NCBI GenBank assembly: GCA_015351705.1
Contig: JADIIM010000037.1
Location: forward strand, 1 to 64,000
Direction of reading: 5' to 3'
DNA from: Aeromicrobium sp.
GTDB taxonomy: Bacteria; Actinomycetota; Coriobacteriia; Anaerosomatales; Anaerosomataceae
DNA length: 64,000 nt
The position numbers and the translations under genes were made by a program. How positions within the stretch are numbered: the first letter of the stretch is position 1; each line of letters starts with the position of its first letter. Below the pieces are notes generated by a model. That model had not been told where the DNA came from and did not search any database. It saw only the letters and a program-made list of their open reading frames with translations. Positions 61,040 to 64,000 of this stretch are shown here, piece after piece.

Positions 61040-62062
61040 ATGCGTGTGGCGGTTATCGGAGCGGGGTCGTGGGGCACGGCCGTGTCATGGCTTCTCGGCG
61101 GCACGGGGGTCGACGTCACGCTATGGGCGCGCGAACCAGAGATCGCGGAGGGCATCAACACCACTCACCGCAACCCGATGTTCATGACCGATGTGGTACT
61201 CGGTGAGCGCGTCACCGCCACGCCGGACATCGCTCAGGCCGTCACCGGGGCCGAGGCCGTCATCGTGGTCACGCCCAGTCACGGCGTGCGGGGTACCGCC
61301 GAGGCGATGGCGCCGTTCCTCGCGCAGTCCACTCCGGTCGTCAACCTCTCCAAGGGCGTCGAGCAGGGCACGCTCATGCGCATGACCGAGGTGCTCGAAG
61401 ACGTGCTCGGCAACCGCGACCGTCTCGGGGCGCTCTCAGGACCGAACCACGCCGAGGAGGTCTCCAAGGGCGTGCCGTCGGCCGCCGTGATCGCCGCCTA
61501 CGACCCGGACGTTGCACGAACCATCCAGCAGTTGTTCATGGCGCCGACGTTCCGCGTTTACACGAACGCTGACGTGGTGGGCGTGGAGCTCGGTGCCGCC
61601 TCGAAGAACGTCATCGCGGTCGCAGCCGGCATGAGCGACGGGCTCGGTTATGGCGACAACACCAAGGCGACGCTCATGACGCGCGGTCTGGCCGAGATGA
61701 GCCGCCTCGGCGTACACCTCGGCGCGAACCCGCTCACGTACATGGGCCTCGCGGGGATGGGCGACCTGATCGCAACGTGCACCTCGCGCCACAGCCGCAA
61801 CCGCGCGCTCGGTGAGTGGGTTGCCCGCGGCGGCACGGTCGAGAGCTACGCCGCCGAGACGCACATGGTGGCCGAGGGAGCGGCGAGCGCGATCTCGCTC
61901 TCGGACCTCGGGGACTCGATCGGGGTCGAGCTCCCGATCACGCATCAGGTCCGCGGCATCCTGCACGAGGGACAGCCACCGAGCGCTGCCGTGGCGAGCC
62001 TGATGGGCCGCTCGGCGGCCGATGAGCTGCACGGACTCGGGCTGATCGAGGACGGGGAGTGA
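61040..62062 (+). CDS. gpsA: Glycerol-3-phosphate dehydrogenase [NAD(P)+]
   Basis: 340 residues. Reduces dihydroxyacetone phosphate to sn-glycerol-3-phosphate for phospholipids. GAGSWGTAVSWLLG at the N terminus, LSGPNHAEEV, the lysine in GAASKNVIAVAAGMSDGL and GMGDLIATCTSRHSRNR. Strong GAGGGGAG ribosome binding site. Confidence 0.97.
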   Translation: MRVAVIGAGSWGTAVSWLLGGTGVDVTLWAREPEIAEGINTTHRNPMFMTDVVLGERVTATPDIAQAVTGAEAVIVVTPSHGVRGTAEAMAPFLAQSTPVVNLSKGVEQGTLMRMTEVLEDVLGNRDRLGALSGPNHAEEVSKGVPSAAVIAAYDPDVARTIQQLFMAPTFRVYTNADVVGVELGAASKNVIAVAAGMSDGLGYGDNTKATLMTRGLAEMSRLGVHLGANPLTYMGLAGMGDLIATCTSRHSRNRALGEWVARGGTVESYAAETHMVAEGAASAISLSDLGDSIGVELPITHQVRGILHEGQPPSAAVASLMGRSAADELHGLGLIEDGE

Positions 62063-62067
62063 GCGCA

Positions 62068-62742
62068 ATGGCGAACGAACTGTACATTGCGCCCTCGATC
62101 CTCTCGGCGGACTTCACCCGTCTTGCCGAGGAGGTCGCGCTCGTCGAGGCGGCCGGTGCTGACTTCGTCCACGTCGACGTCATGGACGGCCACTTCGTGC
62201 CCAACCTCACCATCGGCCCGCCGGTCGTCCGCGCGCTCAAGCGGATCGCGACGCGGCCACTGGACGTGCACCTGATGGTTTCGGACCCCGACCGCACCGC
62301 ACAGTGGTACGTCGAAGCCGGGGCCGACGTGGTGACCGTCCACGTGGAGGCTGCCACCCACCTGCACCGCACCGTCCAGGCCATCCGCGACGGCGGCGTG
62401 AGCCCGGGCGTCACGTTGAACCCGGCCACCCCGGCGAGTGCCATCGCCGAGATCGTCCCGTACGTCGATCTGATCCTTGTGATGAGCGTGAACCCGGGAT
62501 TCGGCGGACAGGCGTTCATCGAGTCGTCGGTCGCCAAGATCGCCGAGATCAGACGGATGTGCTCGGAGCGTGGGGTCTGTCCCCGCATCGAGGTCGACGG
62601 CGGCATCGACCCGTCCACCGCGCCTCGCGTGGTCGCGGCGGGAGCAGACACGCTCGTTGCCGGCAACGCGATCTTCGGCCATGACGATCCGGCATCGGCG
62701 CTTGCCGAGCTCAGGAGGAGCGCGCAGGCGCGCATGGTGTAG
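62068..62742 (+). CDS. rpe: Ribulose-phosphate 3-epimerase
   Basis: 224 residues from the ATG 9 bases after GGGGAG; the GTG at 62059 overlaps the ribosome binding site and is less likely. Pentose phosphate pathway enzyme with TIM barrel: APSILSADFTRLAEEV, VDVMDGHFVPNLTIGPPVV, HLMV, LVMSVNPGFGGQAFI and EVDGGIDPST. The catalytic Asp pair and metal His residues are present. Confidence 0.96.
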   Translation: MANELYIAPSILSADFTRLAEEVALVEAAGADFVHVDVMDGHFVPNLTIGPPVVRALKRIATRPLDVHLMVSDPDRTAQWYVEAGADVVTVHVEAATHLHRTVQAIRDGGVSPGVTLNPATPASAIAEIVPYVDLILVMSVNPGFGGQAFIESSVAKIAEIRRMCSERGVCPRIEVDGGIDPSTAPRVVAAGADTLVAGNAIFGHDDPASALAELRRSAQARMV

Positions 62743-62745
62743 ACT
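62740..62745 (+). promoter_or_regulatory. -10 candidate for the riboflavin transcript
   Basis: TAGACT overlaps the rpe stop codon and lies 12 bases before the riboswitch. No -35 box is obvious. Confidence 0.35.
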
Positions 62746-62756
62746 ACGCAGAGCGA

Positions 62757-62872
62757 CTTTCTTCAGGGCGGGGTGCGATTCCCCACCGGCGGTGACAGCC
62801 CGCGAACCCCGACAGGGGCCGATCCGGTGAGATCCCGGAGCCGACAGTGACAGTCTGGATGGGAGAAGGAAG
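62757..62872 (+). promoter_or_regulatory. FMN riboswitch (RFN element)
   Basis: Conserved RFN core pieces are read in order: AGGGCGGGGTG, ATTCCCCACCGGCGGT, AGCCCGCGA, GATCCGGTGAGATCCCGGAG, CCGACAGT, AGTCTGGATGGGAGAAGGAA. The closing stem pairs CTTTCTTC with GAAGGAAG. The 3' strand of that stem overlaps the AAGGAAGGG ribosome binding site of ribD, so FMN binding probably represses translation. Confidence 0.97.
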
Positions 62873-62881
62873 GGTACGTCC

Positions 62882-64000
62882 ATGCCGCTGTTCTCCGACC
62901 CCTCGGTCGGGATAGCCGATCCGCTGCTGCGCCGCGCATACATCGTGGCCGAGCGCGGACGTGGCACCGTCAGCCCCAACCCGCTCGTGGGCTGTGTCGT
63001 CGCGCGCGACGGGCGCGTGGTCGCCGAGGGCCATCACGCCCGCGCCGGTGGCCCGCATGCCGAGGTGGTCGCGCTTGACGCCGCCGGTCCCGGGGCCCGT
63101 GGCGCCGACGTCTACGTCACGCTCGAGCCTTGCGACCACCATGGCCGCACCCCCCCGTGCACGGAGCGACTGCTCGCCGAGGGCGTCGCGAGTGTCACGA
63201 TCGGCATGCGAGACCCCGACACCTCGGTCTCCGGCGGTGGAGCGGAGCGCCTGGCCGCGGGAGGCGTCCGCGTGCGGTTCGCCGATGACCCCGGCCCGTT
63301 CCGCGCCCAGAACGAGGCGTGGCTCACGCGTCTCGTTCACCGGCGCCCGTTCGTGCGCGTCAAAGCGGCGCTCACCCTCGACGCCCGCCCGGCCCTGTCT
63401 GCAGGCACGCGCTCGGCGATCACCTCATCGGGCGGTCGCGACGTCACCATGCGTCTGCGTGCCGAGTCGACCGCGATCATGGTCGGTGCCGGCACGGTCG
63501 ACGTCGACGACCCGATCCTGACGGCACGAGGCCCCTTAGAAGAGCACGCCGCACGCACTCCGCGCCGGTACGTGCTCGCCCGCACGTCGCTACCCGCGCC
63601 CGGGGCCCGTGTGTTCCAGACACCTCCCGAGTGCGCGGCGGTGATCGCCTCGGGCGCCGCAGACCCAGACGCACTCGAGACCCTTCGCAACGCCGGGGTC
63701 CGGGTCATCGGGTATCCTGCCGATGGCGGCATCCTGGCCGCGCTCGAGGCGCTTGCGGCCGACGGCGTGGACGACGTCCTCGTCGAGCCCGGCCCCAGAC
63801 TCATGACGGCGCTGGTGGAGTCTGAAGTGATCGACGAACTCGTGACCATCACCGCCGGCGGGCTGGGCGGTGATGAGGCGCCTGCGTGGTACACGGGGCC
63901 GATCACCGGGGCTGCCGAGCGGCTCGTGCCGCTGTTCGTGCCGATCGAGTCCGGCATCGTCGGGACCGACGTCGTCACGGTGTGGCGCACGGTCGTCGGC
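62882..64000 (+). CDS. ribD: Riboflavin biosynthesis deaminase/reductase RibD, 3' partial
   Basis: 373 codons are visible and the frame is open at the window edge. N-terminal deaminase domain: zinc site His 59-Ala-Glu 61 (GGPHAEVVALDAAG), Cys 84 and Cys 93 in LEPCDHHGRTPPCTE. C-terminal reductase domain: VRVKAALTLDARPAL, the NADPH loop MVGAGTVDVDDPILTARG and VLVEPGPRLMTALVE. Performs the second and third steps of riboflavin synthesis from GTP. Directly controlled by the FMN riboswitch. Confidence 0.96.
   Translation, partial: MPLFSDPSVGIADPLLRRAYIVAERGRGTVSPNPLVGCVVARDGRVVAEGHHARAGGPHAEVVALDAAGPGARGADVYVTLEPCDHHGRTPPCTERLLAEGVASVTIGMRDPDTSVSGGGAERLAAGGVRVRFADDPGPFRAQNEAWLTRLVHRRPFVRVKAALTLDARPALSAGTRSAITSSGGRDVTMRLRAESTAIMVGAGTVDVDDPILTARGPLEEHAARTPRRYVLARTSLPAPGARVFQTPPECAAVIASGAADPDALETLRNAGVRVIGYPADGGILAALEALAADGVDDVLVEPGPRLMTALVESEVIDELVTITAGGLGGDEAPAWYTGPITGAAERLVPLFVPIESGIVGTDVVTVWRTVVG

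Overview
The window is GC-rich with G/C-heavy third codon positions, and its protein-coding genes are all on the plus strand, mostly packed with 4- to 11-base start/stop overlaps. Several features point to an anaerobic or facultative actinomycete of the Coriobacteriia type: CWB2 cell-wall-binding repeats, a ScpAB set, the order aroA-cmk-plsC-ispH, DUF512-der-plsY-gpsA, GTG starts, and probable leaderless messages. The lineage is inferred from gene content, not from a marker search.

Layout. 1-7600: end of a cell-surface polysaccharide cluster (cyclase-like protein, WecG/TagA transferase, GDP-fucose genes gmd and fcl, two initiating phosphoglycosyl transferases, and PglD/PglE-like sugar-modifying enzymes). 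7741-12162: a 1473-residue secreted protein with seven tandem beta-sandwich repeats and three CWB2 repeats. 12407-18073: a Liv-type ABC importer followed by an acetamidase/formamidase, probably an amide uptake and hydrolysis unit. 18203-22098: a small membrane protein, a second CWB2 protein and UDP-GlcNAc 2-epimerase. 22187-24872: tRNA-Val(CAC), a small orphan gene with a Crp/Fnr-like site, and an ABC-F protein. 25034-36231: an eleven-gene complex I operon without nuoEFG. 36543-50788: FlgM-like protein, PilB ATPase, nucleoside salvage (deoB, deoA), DHH-CBS-poly(A)-polymerase fusion, M50 protease, trpS, scpAB, rluB, and the cobalamin nucleotide-loop genes cobU-cobT-cobS-cobC. 50851-55501: aromatic amino acid block (hisC-type aminotransferase, DAHP synthase, tyrA, aroA). 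55546-62742: cmk, plsC, ispH, DUF512, der, plsY, gpsA, rpe. 62757-64000: an FMN riboswitch and the start of ribD, cut by the window edge.

The most unusual object is at 28603-30654. The NuoI subunit is split: its N-terminal amphipathic segment and its C-terminal two-cluster ferredoxin flank a complete glutamate-synthase-small-subunit-like FAD/NAD(P) oxidoreductase. Because nuoE, nuoF and nuoG are absent, this protein is a candidate replacement electron-input module for complex I. The operon has a clear promoter (TTTACA, 17 bp, TATAAA) whose -35 box lies inside a Rex-like palindrome. A related TTGTGAA/TTCAC box lies just downstream of nuoN in front of a short promoter-terminator unit, and another TGTGA-N6-TCACA box precedes the orphan gene near 22412. 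Together these suggest a redox or cAMP-type regulatory theme around the respiratory genes.
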